From: CAZADS01 sp964483985
Lineage (GTDB): Bacteria > Pseudomonadota > Alphaproteobacteria > Thalassobaculales > Thalassobaculaceae
Reading direction: 5' to 3'
NCBI GenBank assembly: GCA_964483985.1
Contig: CAZADS010000070.1
Coordinates: 1-62,803, forward strand
DNA length: 62,803 nt
Shown here: one piece after another, positions 8,984 through 18,388 of the stretch
How the letters are laid out: the number at the start of each line of letters is the position of its first letter
Position numbering within the stretch: the stretch's first letter is position 1
Program-made: the position numbers and the translations under genes
The notes under the pieces: model-generated
What the model was told of the DNA's origin: nothing
Database searches by the model: none
Seen by the model: only the letters and a program-made list of their open reading frames with translations

Positions 8984-10918
8984 TTGGGCGATCAATCAAG
9001 GACAACTCTCAACTTTGAAAGAGGTGCCTCAATTGTTAAAGAACAAGCACGAATACTTTCTAAGGGCCCTGGGGTTTATCGAATGATAGATGCGGAGGGG
9101 AATCTTCTTTATGTGGGAAAGGCCAAGAACCTCAAAAATCGAGTTTCTAGCTATACGAAATCCTCAAAATTATCCCACAGGTCATTTAGGATGATTAGCG
9201 AAACCTTTCAAATGGAAGTCGTTAGGACACATACTGAAGTCGAAGCTTTATTGCTTGAGAGCAATTTAATTAAACGGCTTAAGCCAAGATATAATGTCCT
9301 AATGCGAGACGATAAATCATTCCCGCATATATTGATAACCGAGGACCACGAGTGGCCTAAGATAGTTAAGCATAGAGGCAGCCAAAATAAAAATGGGAAA
9401 TATTTTGGCCCGTTTGCTTCGGCGGGAGCAGTTAACAGAGCAATCATCGCACTCCAAAGAGCGTTCTTGATCAGAAACTGCTCGGACGCTGTTTTTCAGA
9501 ACAGAACCCGTCCCTGTTTACAATACCAAATCAAGCGATGCTCCGCCCCATGTGTTGAATATATCAATTCCACCAAATATCGTGAGCTTGTGGGCCAGGC
9601 AAACGCGTTTCTTTCCGGCCGCAGCAGTGAGATACAGAGGCAGCTAGCTCTTCGAATGCAAGAGGCTAGTGACGACCTCGATTTTGAAACAGCTGCTATT
9701 TACCGCAACAGGATTAGGGCACTAACCCAAGTGCAGTCTCAACAAGATATCAATGTGGAAAACATTGCTGATGCGGACATTATAGCTCTTCATAATAATA
9801 ATGGTTCGAGCTGTATTCAGGTTTTTTTCTTTCGTGGCGGTAGCAATTACGGAAATCGCGCGTATTTTCCTGCCCACCTCAAATCCCATGATTCTGTAGA
9901 AATTTTAGCATCCTTTATTGGGCAATTCTATGATAATAAAAAACCACCACCATCAATTTTGGTTAGTCACCAGTTGTCTGAACACAACCTCCTGCAAACG
10001 GCCTTATCTATTCGTGCTGGGAGGAAAGTAATACTAGCTAATCCCAAAAAGGGAAATAAGCGCAAAATAATTGAGCACGCAGTGCATAATGCACGTGAAG
10101 CTCTTTCCAGACGTTTAGCTGAATCGGCTTCAAATCGTAAAATTCTTAAACGCGTGGCGGAGGTTTTTGGACTAAAGTCAATACCAAGTAGAATAGAAGT
10201 TTTTGATAATAGCCATATTCAAGGCTCCAGTTCAGTAGGAGCGATGATAGCGGCAGGACCACAGGGATTTATTAAAAACGCTTATAGGAAATTCAATATT
10301 CGATTGGAAGAACCATCCAATCAGTCTTTTGATAAGAAGCATTCTGAGACTATAGAAACCGAAAATCTCCTGCGAACAAGGGGTGATGATTATGGAATGA
10401 TGAGGCAAGTTTTGTATCGCCGTTTTATTAGAGCGATTAGGAGTCAAAAAAATGATGAAGAAGTGGTTTGGCCGGATTTAGTTTTAATAGATGGAGGACG
10501 CGGACAACTTTCCGTGGCGGAAGATGTTGCTTTGGAATTAGGTCTTACGGGTGTTGCATTTGTTGCAATATCGAAAGGGCCTAATAGAAGCCGTGATCAA
10601 GATCGTTTTCACCAAAAGGGTAAGTTGTCATTTTCGCTTAAGGAAGGGGATCCTCTTCTTTATTATATGCAGCGGCTTCGCGATGAAGCTCACCGGTTTG
10701 CCATCCAAACTCATAGGAAAAGACGAACTCGTTCTGTGATTTACTCTACTTTAGATGAGATCCCAGGGGTCGGAGCAAAAAGAAAAAAATTATTATTATA
10801 TCATTTTGGGTCTGCCCGCTCAGTGTCAGCGGCAGGTTTAGCTGATTTGGAGGCGGTGGGCGGTATAAGTAAAAGCTTAGCAAAGAACGTTTATGATCAT
10901 TTTCATCATGACGTTTAG
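8984..10918 (+). CDS. uvrC: UvrABC system protein C (excinuclease nuclease subunit)
   Basis: UvrC makes both incisions in nucleotide excision repair. The 644-aa product shows the N-terminal GIY-YIG-type domain (GVYRM..., LYVGKAKNL at 30-50), four cysteines C166, C178, C186 and C190 in the spacing of the UvrC 4Fe-4S cluster, a UVR motif (DDLDFETAAIYRNRI, about 232-246) that binds UvrB, the RNase H-like endonuclease core (EVFDNSHIQG, LIDGGRGQL) and C-terminal helix-hairpin-helix repeats (IPGVGAKRKKLLL). The start must be the TTG at 8984 because an in-frame TAA lies at 8966. First gene of the uvrC-pgsA-Moco run. Confidence 0.97.
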   Translation: MGDQSRTTLNFERGASIVKEQARILSKGPGVYRMIDAEGNLLYVGKAKNLKNRVSSYTKSSKLSHRSFRMISETFQMEVVRTHTEVEALLLESNLIKRLKPRYNVLMRDDKSFPHILITEDHEWPKIVKHRGSQNKNGKYFGPFASAGAVNRAIIALQRAFLIRNCSDAVFQNRTRPCLQYQIKRCSAPCVEYINSTKYRELVGQANAFLSGRSSEIQRQLALRMQEASDDLDFETAAIYRNRIRALTQVQSQQDINVENIADADIIALHNNNGSSCIQVFFFRGGSNYGNRAYFPAHLKSHDSVEILASFIGQFYDNKKPPPSILVSHQLSEHNLLQTALSIRAGRKVILANPKKGNKRKIIEHAVHNAREALSRRLAESASNRKILKRVAEVFGLKSIPSRIEVFDNSHIQGSSSVGAMIAAGPQGFIKNAYRKFNIRLEEPSNQSFDKKHSETIETENLLRTRGDDYGMMRQVLYRRFIRAIRSQKNDEEVVWPDLVLIDGGRGQLSVAEDVALELGLTGVAFVAISKGPNRSRDQDRFHQKGKLSFSLKEGDPLLYYMQRLRDEAHRFAIQTHRKRRTRSVIYSTLDEIPGVGAKRKKLLLYHFGSARSVSAAGLADLEAVGGISKSLAKNVYDHFHHDV

Positions 10919-10969
10919 ATAGTTTAGTTAAAGAAAAATAAATTCAGCAAGACGTTCAGGACAGCGCCT

Positions 10970-11539
10970 ATGAAAATGCTACCAAACATTTTAACGATGT
11001 CCCGGATTGCGATTATCCCAGTTATAGTCGCTTTAATTTGGATAGGCACACCCTTGTTTCAATGGGTTGCTCTGGGATGCTATTCGCTTGCTTGCATAAC
11101 GGATTATTTTGATGGATATTTGGCTCGCTCGTTAAACCATCAGTCTGCCCTAGGACGTTTATTAGACCCAATTGCGGACAAACTCTTAGTGGGTGCTTGT
11201 TTGTTGGTTCTGTGTGCTTTTGGCCAAATATCGGGTTGGAGTGTTCTTCCAGCTTTAGTCATTTTGCTGAGGGAAATCTTAGTCTCAGGATTGAGGGAAT
11301 ATCTGGCCGAAATTAGAGCGAGCTTGCCCGTCAGCCGTTTAGCGAAATGGAAGACGTTATTACAAATGATCTCCATCGGGTTTCTGATTGTCGGAGATGC
11401 CGCCGTAGATGTATTACCTGCTCTTTTGATTGGCGAGGTGTGCATTTGGGCCGCGGCTTTGCTCACGCTTTGGACTGGTTACGATTATCTCCGATCAGGT
11501 TTGCTTCATGCTAATGCTCGAGATTTAGAAATAAAGTAA
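10970..11539 (+). CDS. pgsA: CDP-diacylglycerol--glycerol-3-phosphate 3-phosphatidyltransferase
   Basis: PgsA makes phosphatidylglycerol phosphate from CDP-diacylglycerol and glycerol-3-phosphate in the inner membrane. The 189-aa protein has the CDP-alcohol phosphotransferase motif D45-x2-D48-G49-x2-A52-R53-x8-G62-x3-D66-x3-D70 and about five hydrophobic helices. AGGA lies 9 nt before the ATG. It follows uvrC by 51 nt, the classical alphaproteobacterial order. Confidence 0.96.
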   Translation: MKMLPNILTMSRIAIIPVIVALIWIGTPLFQWVALGCYSLACITDYFDGYLARSLNHQSALGRLLDPIADKLLVGACLLVLCAFGQISGWSVLPALVILLREILVSGLREYLAEIRASLPVSRLAKWKTLLQMISIGFLIVGDAAVDVLPALLIGEVCIWAAALLTLWTGYDYLRSGLLHANARDLEIK

Positions 11540-11632
11540 ATTTGACACTGTTTTGAGAAATCCATATGTGGCATAGAAACTTTTTAAAACATTTCAGTGG
11601 TCATTTTATTCTAGAGCATTGGAAGGTTGGAA

Positions 11633-12139
11633 ATGAGAGTTTTCGGTATAATTGGTTGGAGTGGTGGAGGGAAGACAACTCTTATCAAAAGTTTGATACC
11701 AAAAATTGTTAGGCGTGGACTTTCTATATCTACTTTGAAACATGCTCATCACGAATTCGACATTGACAAACCAGGTAAGGATTCATTCGAACATCGTAAT
11801 TCTGGGGCACAGGAAGTATTGATATCTTCTTCTAAGCGTTGGGCGTTGATCCATGAAAATCGAGGCCAAGCGGAGCTGTCTCTAAATCAATTATTAAGCA
11901 AAATCAGCCCTGTCGATTTAGTTCTTGTTGAAGGGTTCAAGAATAGCCAGCATTCTAAAATCGAGGTTTATCGAAAGAGTAATAAAAAGCCTTTACTGCA
12001 ACCTAATGACCCAGCAGTTTGTGCTATTGCTAGCGACGTTTTGCTTCCGAGTGTTTCTGTCCCTGTCTTTCAAATAGACAATACTGAAAAAATCGTTGAA
12101 TTTATACTATATGAAACTGGGCTTAAGAACCGACTGTGA
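11633..12139 (+). CDS. mobB: Molybdopterin-guanine dinucleotide biosynthesis protein MobB
   Basis: P-loop GTPase of 168 aa that assists MobA/MoeA in forming the guanine-dinucleotide form of molybdenum cofactor. Walker A is GWSGGGKT at residues 8-15; the family's LKHAHHEFD and LVEGFK segments follow. I chose the ATG at 11633 because GGAAGG ends 6 nt before it; a TTG two codons earlier is in frame. It sits 12 nt upstream of moeA. mobA is not in the window. Confidence 0.93.
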   Translation: MRVFGIIGWSGGGKTTLIKSLIPKIVRRGLSISTLKHAHHEFDIDKPGKDSFEHRNSGAQEVLISSSKRWALIHENRGQAELSLNQLLSKISPVDLVLVEGFKNSQHSKIEVYRKSNKKPLLQPNDPAVCAIASDVLLPSVSVPVFQIDNTEKIVEFILYETGLKNRL

Positions 12140-12151
12140 TAATCTAAACTT

Positions 12152-13423
12152 ATGGCGCAACTAAAAGACGATTGTTTTGCCTTTGAAGGCCAATTGACTA
12201 GACTTGACGAAGCAATTGCTCGTTTGGATGATTTTATTGAGCCGGTTGTGGCGCGGGAAAAAATTGTTTTAAAGGACGCTTTAGGCCGTATTTTAGGTGA
12301 AGACGTAACTGCACAGCACAACATACCGCCCTTTAATAATTCGGCAGTAGACGGCTATGCAGTTTACTTTGATGATATAGCAGAAAACAGGCAGACATCT
12401 CTGCGAGTAGTTGGTACCGCGGCGGCAGGAAGACCTTATGGAAGGTCGCAAAATCGAGGCGAAGCCATACGAATATTTACTGGTGCAGCTATGCCGCTAG
12501 GTAGTGATACTGGATTCCCGGATACTGTGATGATGCAAGAAGATTGTGAGAGGGAAATTGATTTTGTCACCTTTGGACCTGGTATAAAGCGAGGAGCCAA
12601 CAGAAGATTAGCTGGTGAAGACGTTATGGCAGGATCGATTATATTGCAAAATGGATGTCGTTTGCGTCCGCAGGAAATAGGCTTGGCGGCTGCTGTTGGT
12701 AGAAATAGTTTAACGGTCCAAGCACCATTAAAAGTGGCTGTATTTTCTACGGGGGACGAGATTCGTGAACCGGGCACAACCAGGGAGGCGGACTCAATTT
12801 TTGATTCCAATAGATTTACCTTGACTGCTTTGTTGCGGGGATTGGGATGTGTGGTTGAAGATTTAGGGATATTGCCAGATGAACCTAGCATAATTACTGA
12901 AGCTCTGTGTAATGCAGCTGAAAAGTATCAGTTGATAATGACATCTGGGGGTGTCTCCACTGGTGAAGAAGATCATGTTCGAACAGCAGTAGAGGCAAAC
13001 GGGTCTTTATACTTCTGGAGGTTAGCTATAAAACCTGGAAGACCTGTTGCGTTGGGCAGGGTTAAAAACACCGTTTTTATAGGCCTCCCTGGTAATCCTG
13101 TGGCAGTCATGGTTACGTTCCTTCGCGTAGCCAGACCTTTGATTTTGAAATTATCCGGTTCGAGGGAACAAAGCCCGAGATCGTTTAAAGTTTTGGCCGG
13201 CTTTAATTATCAAAAAAAACCGCAACGTCGAGAGTTCGTTCGAACGCGCTTGCAGACTGATTCCAAAGGTCGTCACGTAGCTCACAAATACAAATCCGAC
13301 GGGGCTGGGATACTATCCTCTATGGTTTTCGCGGATGGTTTGGTGGAAATCCCAGAAGATATAACCAATATTAATGAGGGTGATGTGGTCGATTATTTAC
13401 CATTTAATGAGGTTGGACTTTGA
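12152..13423 (+). CDS. moeA: Molybdopterin molybdenumtransferase
   Basis: MoeA inserts molybdate into adenylylated molybdopterin. The 423-aa length is normal. Motifs: FNNSAVDGYAV in the N-terminal part, the MoCF/MogA-like core with STGDEI and MTSGGVSTGEEDHV, the GLPGNPVAVMVTF loop and a small beta-barrel C-terminal domain. No clear ribosome site precedes the ATG, so translation may be coupled to mobB. The stop overlaps the start of moaD. Confidence 0.95.
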   Translation: MAQLKDDCFAFEGQLTRLDEAIARLDDFIEPVVAREKIVLKDALGRILGEDVTAQHNIPPFNNSAVDGYAVYFDDIAENRQTSLRVVGTAAAGRPYGRSQNRGEAIRIFTGAAMPLGSDTGFPDTVMMQEDCEREIDFVTFGPGIKRGANRRLAGEDVMAGSIILQNGCRLRPQEIGLAAAVGRNSLTVQAPLKVAVFSTGDEIREPGTTREADSIFDSNRFTLTALLRGLGCVVEDLGILPDEPSIITEALCNAAEKYQLIMTSGGVSTGEEDHVRTAVEANGSLYFWRLAIKPGRPVALGRVKNTVFIGLPGNPVAVMVTFLRVARPLILKLSGSREQSPRSFKVLAGFNYQKKPQRREFVRTRLQTDSKGRHVAHKYKSDGAGILSSMVFADGLVEIPEDITNINEGDVVDYLPFNEVGL

Positions 13424-13671
13424 AACTTTTATATTTTGCTTGGATCCGTTCAAGGGTAGGTTTTTCAGAGGAGGTCGTGGATCCACCGCCTAATGTCAAA
13501 GATATCCAAAGTTTAATTGATTGGTTGAAAACGAGGAGTAACGCTATGGAGGATGCGTTTCAGGACCTTGCGGCAATAAGAGTCGCAGTCAATCAAAACT
13601 ATGTTGAATTTGATCATTTAATCAATGCCGGAGATGAAATTGCGTTTTTCCCCCCGGTCACTGGTGGATGA
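13420..13671 (+). CDS. moaD: Molybdopterin synthase sulfur carrier subunit
   Basis: Ubiquitin-like small subunit of molybdopterin synthase, 83 aa, ending in the required Gly-Gly (PPVTGG) that is adenylylated and thiocarboxylated to carry sulfur to MoaE. The start is TTG at 13420, overlapping the moeA stop by 4 nt, which indicates translational coupling. It ends 1 nt before the moaE start. Confidence 0.95.
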   Translation: MKLLYFAWIRSRVGFSEEVVDPPPNVKDIQSLIDWLKTRSNAMEDAFQDLAAIRVAVNQNYVEFDHLINAGDEIAFFPPVTGG

Positions 13672-13672
13672 T

Positions 13673-14128
13673 ATGGCTGTTCGGGTTCAACAAAATGACT
13701 TTGATCCAGGAGAAGAATTACAACGTTTGGCACAAGATAATACAAATATTGGCGGTATAACTAGCTTTCTTGGCCTTGTTCGCGATATGGCTGATGACGA
13801 AGTTATAACGTCCATGACCCTGGAACATTATCCTGGGATGACGGAGAAACAACTTTTAAAAATTGAATTGGAAGCTCGAAGAAGATGGCCTTTAGACGAG
13901 AGTTTGATTATTCACCGTTATGGCACACTTCTACCTGGAGATAGAATTGTATTGGTGGCATGCGCTTCTTCCCATCGCGAAGCTGCATTCGAGGCGTGCA
14001 ATTTTTTGATAGATTGGCTGAAAACTAAAGCGCCATTCTGGAAACTGGAGTCGACGTCTCGTGGAAATAAATGGGTTTCGGCAAAGGCCTCTGACAATTT
14101 GGCTTCAGCACGGTGGTTAGATGATTAA
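13673..14128 (+). CDS. moaE: Molybdopterin synthase catalytic subunit
   Basis: Large subunit of molybdopterin synthase; converts cPMP to molybdopterin with sulfur from MoaD. The ATG at 13673, 1 nt after the moaD stop, gives 152 aa, normal length; an upstream in-frame ATG at 13625 would overlap moaD and has no family homology. Visible family features are the FLGLVRD strand, EHYPGMTE, HRYGTLLPGD and the FWKLE segment with the catalytic-region lysine. Last gene of the uvrC-pgsA-mobB-moeA-moaD-moaE run. Confidence 0.95.
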   Translation: MAVRVQQNDFDPGEELQRLAQDNTNIGGITSFLGLVRDMADDEVITSMTLEHYPGMTEKQLLKIELEARRRWPLDESLIIHRYGTLLPGDRIVLVACASSHREAAFEACNFLIDWLKTKAPFWKLESTSRGNKWVSAKASDNLASARWLDD

Positions 14129-14226
14129 ATTGAAGAGAAAAATTTTGCTGCGGTATGGTAATTTACGGCCCATCGTGAAATTGGTGTGATTAATCTATAA
14201 GTTGAATTTAAGCTAAAAAATAGTGT

Positions 14227-15171
14227 TTAAGATAGTATTGTTCCGATGGGTACAGGAGTGCCGCGTAAAAACGACTCTACGTGCATTGGTTCCTTACCGG
14301 GTTTTTGGACACATGTTAATCTTAATCCGCCTCTGCCGCATGCAACAGTCAAATTTTTGTCTATGATCATCCCATTAATGTTATCGGCTGTTATTGTGTC
14401 TACTACCTTTGCTCGGAGAACTTTTAGACGTTGTCCTTTGAGTGTGCACCAGGCGCCAGGCCAAGGATCCAAGGCTCTGATTAATCGTTCTAATTCAACC
14501 GCTGGCCGAGGCCATATTAATCGACCGTCTGCGCGCGAAATTTTGTTAGCATAAGTAATGTCGGTTTCAGATTGTGGTGTAGCAGTCAGTGATCCTTGAG
14601 CTAAACCGGAAATTGCGGAATTAATCAAATAGGCTCCCGTTCTGGCGAGGATTTCGTGCAAGTCTCGGCTTGTCAGGTGTTTACTTATTGAAATTTTTTT
14701 ACTGACTAATATAGGTCCCGTATCGAGTCCCTCCTCCATTTGCATAATAGAGACACCCGTATGGTCGTCGCCTGCCATTATTGCCCTTTGAATTGGCGCT
14801 GCACCGCGCCACCTCGGTAATAAAGAAGCATGTATATTTATGCAGCCAAGCCGAGGCGCTTCAAGGATTTTAGGGGGAAGAATAAGCCCATATGCAACTA
14901 CTACGGCTATATCGAAACAAAAATCACAAAAAGCTTCGATTTCAGATTTATCATTTAATGTTAAGGGTGTTCTAACAGTAATGTTATTGAGATCGGCTAA
15001 ATCATGAATGGGTGATTTTCTGATAATTTTCCCTCTGCCCGCGGGGCGAGGAGGTTGAGTATATACAGCACAGACGTCGTTTTCAGATTTAATAAGTTCG
15101 TTAAAAGCAGGCACAGAAAATTCAGGCGTGCCTAAAAACGCTATTTTTAGGGGTTTCCGCGGTGAACTCAT
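14227..15171 (-). CDS. fmt: Methionyl-tRNA formyltransferase
   Basis: Formylates initiator Met-tRNA using 10-formyl-tetrahydrofolate. The 314-aa protein has FLGTPEFSVPAF near the N-terminus, the folate-binding SLLPRWRGAAPIQ motif, GVSIMQMEEGLDTGPI, and a C-terminal tRNA-binding domain. It lies 12 nt downstream of def on the same strand, the standard def-fmt operon. Converges on moaE. Confidence 0.97.
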   Translation of the reverse strand: MSSPRKPLKIAFLGTPEFSVPAFNELIKSENDVCAVYTQPPRPAGRGKIIRKSPIHDLADLNNITVRTPLTLNDKSEIEAFCDFCFDIAVVVAYGLILPPKILEAPRLGCINIHASLLPRWRGAAPIQRAIMAGDDHTGVSIMQMEEGLDTGPILVSKKISISKHLTSRDLHEILARTGAYLINSAISGLAQGSLTATPQSETDITYANKISRADGRLIWPRPAVELERLIRALDPWPGAWCTLKGQRLKVLRAKVVDTITADNINGMIIDKNLTVACGRGGLRLTCVQKPGKEPMHVESFLRGTPVPIGTILS

Positions 15172-15183
15172 ATTTCTCGCTGT

Positions 15184-15711
15184 TCATTCAGATTTCGATT
15201 CATATCGATCTTTTTTTGCCTTAACCATTTTTTTTAAAATCATATTGCGTTTAAGAGTAGAAAGGTGATCCACAAATAAAATACCATTCAAATGATCTAT
15301 TTCATGTTGGATGCAAGTAGAAAGTATACCGCCGGCTTCGAATTTTTGACTGGTACCATCTTCGTCAAGATATTTGATGGTTATCGACTCAGGCCGGGTA
15401 ATTTCGGCATAATGAGTGGGTAATGATAAGCACCCTTCTTCTTTCGTGGTCTTTTCTTCAGAAACGGAAATAATTTCTGGGTTTATCATTCGCAGAGGTT
15501 GAGGTTTCTCACCAGAAGGAGCGCAATCAACCACAATGATACGCTTCTTAACGCCTACCTGAGGGGCAGCCAATCCTATTCCGGCTGCTTGGTACATGGT
15601 TTGAAGCATATTTTCAATCAATAGGCGTATTTCGGCGTCTACTTCTAATATAGGCGAACATTTAGCCTTAAGTGTAGGATCGGGCGCCCAGATTATTGGC
15701 AATATGGTCAT
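15184..15711 (-). CDS. def: Peptide deformylase
   Basis: Removes the formyl group from nascent peptide N-termini. The 175-aa metalloenzyme has all three motifs: GIGLAAPQVG, EGCLSLP (metal-binding Cys) and QHEIDHLNG (two metal-binding His and the catalytic Glu). First gene of def-fmt, divergent from rmuC. Confidence 0.97.
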   Translation of the reverse strand: MTILPIIWAPDPTLKAKCSPILEVDAEIRLLIENMLQTMYQAAGIGLAAPQVGVKKRIIVVDCAPSGEKPQPLRMINPEIISVSEEKTTKEEGCLSLPTHYAEITRPESITIKYLDEDGTSQKFEAGGILSTCIQHEIDHLNGILFVDHLSTLKRNMILKKMVKAKKDRYESKSE

Positions 15712-15861
15712 ATTGTTCTAGATCGAAGTTAAAACTCCCAATAGCCTAGTTTATACTACTTCTGTGGACAAGATTCCATGTTTTATTCTTCGCAATGGAC
15801 CGTAGATCTATTACCATATATTTTTGTGAAGCGAATCTTTTCGTCAACATCTGGATTAAAC

Positions 15862-17019
15862 ATGGATCCGCTATTAATTGTTCTGGTAGCAATCGCGATA
15901 TCTCTTGTAATCGCCGGGTTGGTTTTTATCGTTGTTAATCGTGGTGGTTCAGCTAGATTAACAAAAGAAGTAATCGCTTCCCAAGCGGAGTTGGCTGGGA
16001 GACTGGCGCAGTTGGGTGAAAACCAAACAGCACATCAGGTACGGTTGGCGGAATTAATGCAAAAGCAAGAGCGGGAAGTAAGTCAAAAGTTAGAACAGAA
16101 ACTGGCTGATTTAACCCGTAAATTAGGGGAAGGAATTGAAAAAACCAATTTAAACCAACAAACTGTCTTGGGTGACCTAAAGGAGCGATTGGCAGTTATC
16201 GATGCCGCCCAAAAAAACATAACAGAATTATCTAGTCAGGTAGTAGGGCTCCATGAAATACTGTCGAATAAGCAGGCTCGTGGGGCTTTTGGGGAGATTC
16301 TATTAAGTGACCTTGTAAGGTCTATTTTGCCGCCGAATGCATATGTTTTTCAAGCTCCAATAGGAGAAAATCGCCGGGTAGATTGTTTGATTAATCTTCC
16401 AAATCCACCGGGTTCTATCGCTATAGACGCGAAATTTCCTTTAGAAAGTTACCGAGCACTTGTAAGCTCAAATAACGATGTTTCCCGAGCGCAGAATCGG
16501 AAAGCACTGGCAAATGATGTTCAACGGCATGTGCAGGATATAGCTTCAAAGTATATAGTCCCCGGTCAAACAGCTGAATCGGCTCTTCTTTTTTTACCCT
16601 CCGAAGCAGTTTATGCTGAACTCCACGCTAATCTTCCGGATGTCGTGGAGCAATCGTGGAGGGCTAAGGTATGGATTGTTTCTCCAACAACGTTAATGGC
16701 GACTCTTAACACTATCCGGGCAGTTTTAAAGGACGCTCAGATGCGGGAGCAAGCTGACGTCATTCAGAGTGAAGTGGGCATTCTCTTAACTGATGTTGAA
16801 CGACTCGATAATCGTGTTGTGAAACTAGAAACTCACTTCCGTCAGGCTGAAGACGATATGCGCCAAATTCTTATTTCGACCGAAAAAATCACTAAACGAG
16901 GTGTACGCATTCAAGAAATAGAGGTTGGCGCAACACCGACTGATAACACTGAGGAAGTTGGACGTGAAATAGAGGTGTCAAAGTCAGTATCTAATTTAAA
17001 ATCTCGGTTTGTCGGCTGA
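15862..17019 (+). CDS. rmuC: DNA recombination protein RmuC
   Basis: RmuC-family protein thought to limit inversions between short inverted repeats. A single N-terminal membrane helix (MDPLLIVLVAIAI...) is followed by a long coiled coil (roughly residues 30-130) and the conserved RmuC nuclease-like domain (RGAFGEILL, AIDAKFPLESY, FLPSEAVYAEL, WIVSPTTLMATL). I prefer the ATG at 15862 (385 aa), which puts the helix at the terminus; an ATG at 15778 would add 28 residues. Neither has a strong ribosome site. Divergent from def. Confidence 0.9.
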   Translation: MDPLLIVLVAIAISLVIAGLVFIVVNRGGSARLTKEVIASQAELAGRLAQLGENQTAHQVRLAELMQKQEREVSQKLEQKLADLTRKLGEGIEKTNLNQQTVLGDLKERLAVIDAAQKNITELSSQVVGLHEILSNKQARGAFGEILLSDLVRSILPPNAYVFQAPIGENRRVDCLINLPNPPGSIAIDAKFPLESYRALVSSNNDVSRAQNRKALANDVQRHVQDIASKYIVPGQTAESALLFLPSEAVYAELHANLPDVVEQSWRAKVWIVSPTTLMATLNTIRAVLKDAQMREQADVIQSEVGILLTDVERLDNRVVKLETHFRQAEDDMRQILISTEKITKRGVRIQEIEVGATPTDNTEEVGREIEVSKSVSNLKSRFVG

Positions 17020-17030
17020 GGAATTGGTTT

Positions 17031-17044
17031 TCAAAATATTTTGA
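17031..17044. repeat. 14-bp perfect palindrome after rmuC
   Basis: TCAAAATATTTTGA lies 12 nt after the rmuC stop and is followed by a short A/T-rich run. It is too AT-rich to be a confident terminator and could be a protein-binding palindrome or chance in AT-rich DNA. Confidence 0.25.
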
Positions 17045-17260
17045 TCAAAAAATTTTTCGGTTGAATAGATTTCAGTGTAGGCAATAATTTAAATCCACAG
17101 GATTGATAGAATTGGGAAACGTTTAGTCGTCCAAAATTTTCGGTTTATAGTGTTTTATGGATTACGATAAGCAGAGCGTAAAAAGAAGGTAACGAAAGCA
17201 AATGTGCAGTGAAAATTGATAAAAAGTTCGGGATGTAGATTTTTCTAGTAAATCGATGAC

Positions 17261-18325
17261 ATGAGTTCCAGCCTTAAATCCAACGTAAGAAAAATTTTCA
17301 TACAATGCGGAACCCTTGCCCTAGCGAGCATAGGAGGATGGATATTTTTTTATTTAGGGGTGCCTTTGCCGTGGCTTCTCGGTCCTCTCATTAGCGTCGG
17401 ACTTTTGAGTGTTGTAGGATTTCCAACTAACACACCCTGGGCAAGCAGGCAAGTTGGCCAGCTATTGATAGGAACGGGTATTGGCCTTAAATTCACCTTG
17501 GCCGTCGCGTTATTTGTCGGCGATTATATTGGCGTGATGGTTTTATGTGCTCTAGCTTCTGTTGGCTTTGGAATAATTGCAGCGTTGCTGTTGGAGAGAG
17601 TTACTGGCACAGATACCGCGACAGCGTATTTTGCATGCGTCCCTGGGGGCGTCGCTGAAATGTCTGTACAGGCGGAGCGATATGGTGGGAAAAGCGGTCC
17701 TGTTGCTTTAGCGCAATCGCTTCGAGTTCTTTGCGTGGTATTGACTGTACCACTGGGGCTCACTTGGCTAGGTGCAGAAAAAAATCCCTTGTTCCAGATA
17801 CGCGAGATTTCTTTTGATCCTCTCGGTTTCGCCGCGTTAATTGGTCTAGGAGCAATCTGCGGCGGTATATTAGCGTATAGGCGCATCGCCAACGCTTGGA
17901 TGCTAGGCCCTTTGACTGGCGCTGCGGTGGTTACTGCGATGGGATTAGATTTATCGGGCATGCCGCCCGTACTATTAAACCTAGCTCAAGTTCTGTTGGG
18001 CAGCACTCTGGGTTTACGTTATCGACGAGATATTATGATTAGTTTGAAGCTCTTCATTCCACCTATAATCATCAGTACTACAATTCTAGTCGCACTTAAT
18101 GTCCTTTTTGGTGTGGGCGTAGGTATTATGACACAGCTTCCGGTTCCTTCTATGATTTTATCGGTGGCCCCTGGAGGTATGCCTGAAATGGCGATAACGG
18201 CCAAAGTCCTAGGTCTTGCGGTGCCGCTAGTTGTCGCTTTCCATATAGTTAGGATTTTTATAGTAATAGGTATCAGTGGACTGGTTTTTCGTTTTGCCTT
18301 AGGGCGCCGTCCTCCTTTGAATTGA
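17261..18325 (+). CDS. AbrB-family membrane protein (putative regulator/transporter)
   Basis: Polytopic inner-membrane protein of 354 aa with an internal duplication, matching the family annotated as 'AbrB' or ammonia-monooxygenase-like. It is unrelated to the DNA-binding AbrB of Bacillus. Each half contains PWLLGPL-type and GQLLIGTGIGL / QVLLGSTLGLR elements and a re-entrant-like loop VPGGVAEMS (first half) and APGGMPEMA (second half). Function is not established; the pseudo-twofold design suggests a carboxylate transporter. The PrpD, MaoC and acyl-CoA dehydrogenase genes follow, so it may import their substrate. Confidence 0.85.
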   Translation: MSSSLKSNVRKIFIQCGTLALASIGGWIFFYLGVPLPWLLGPLISVGLLSVVGFPTNTPWASRQVGQLLIGTGIGLKFTLAVALFVGDYIGVMVLCALASVGFGIIAALLLERVTGTDTATAYFACVPGGVAEMSVQAERYGGKSGPVALAQSLRVLCVVLTVPLGLTWLGAEKNPLFQIREISFDPLGFAALIGLGAICGGILAYRRIANAWMLGPLTGAAVVTAMGLDLSGMPPVLLNLAQVLLGSTLGLRYRRDIMISLKLFIPPIIISTTILVALNVLFGVGVGIMTQLPVPSMILSVAPGGMPEMAITAKVLGLAVPLVVAFHIVRIFIVIGISGLVFRFALGRRPPLN

Positions 18326-18388
18326 CGTCCTTGAAATAGCACCCTAATTTGTTGCTAATTGGTGAAGAGACTATTTGGGAGATTTATA

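Noticed and set aside
17261..18325. AbrB as a DNA-binding transition-state regulator
   Set aside because: The protein is polytopic and duplicated; it shares only the name with the Bacillus regulator.
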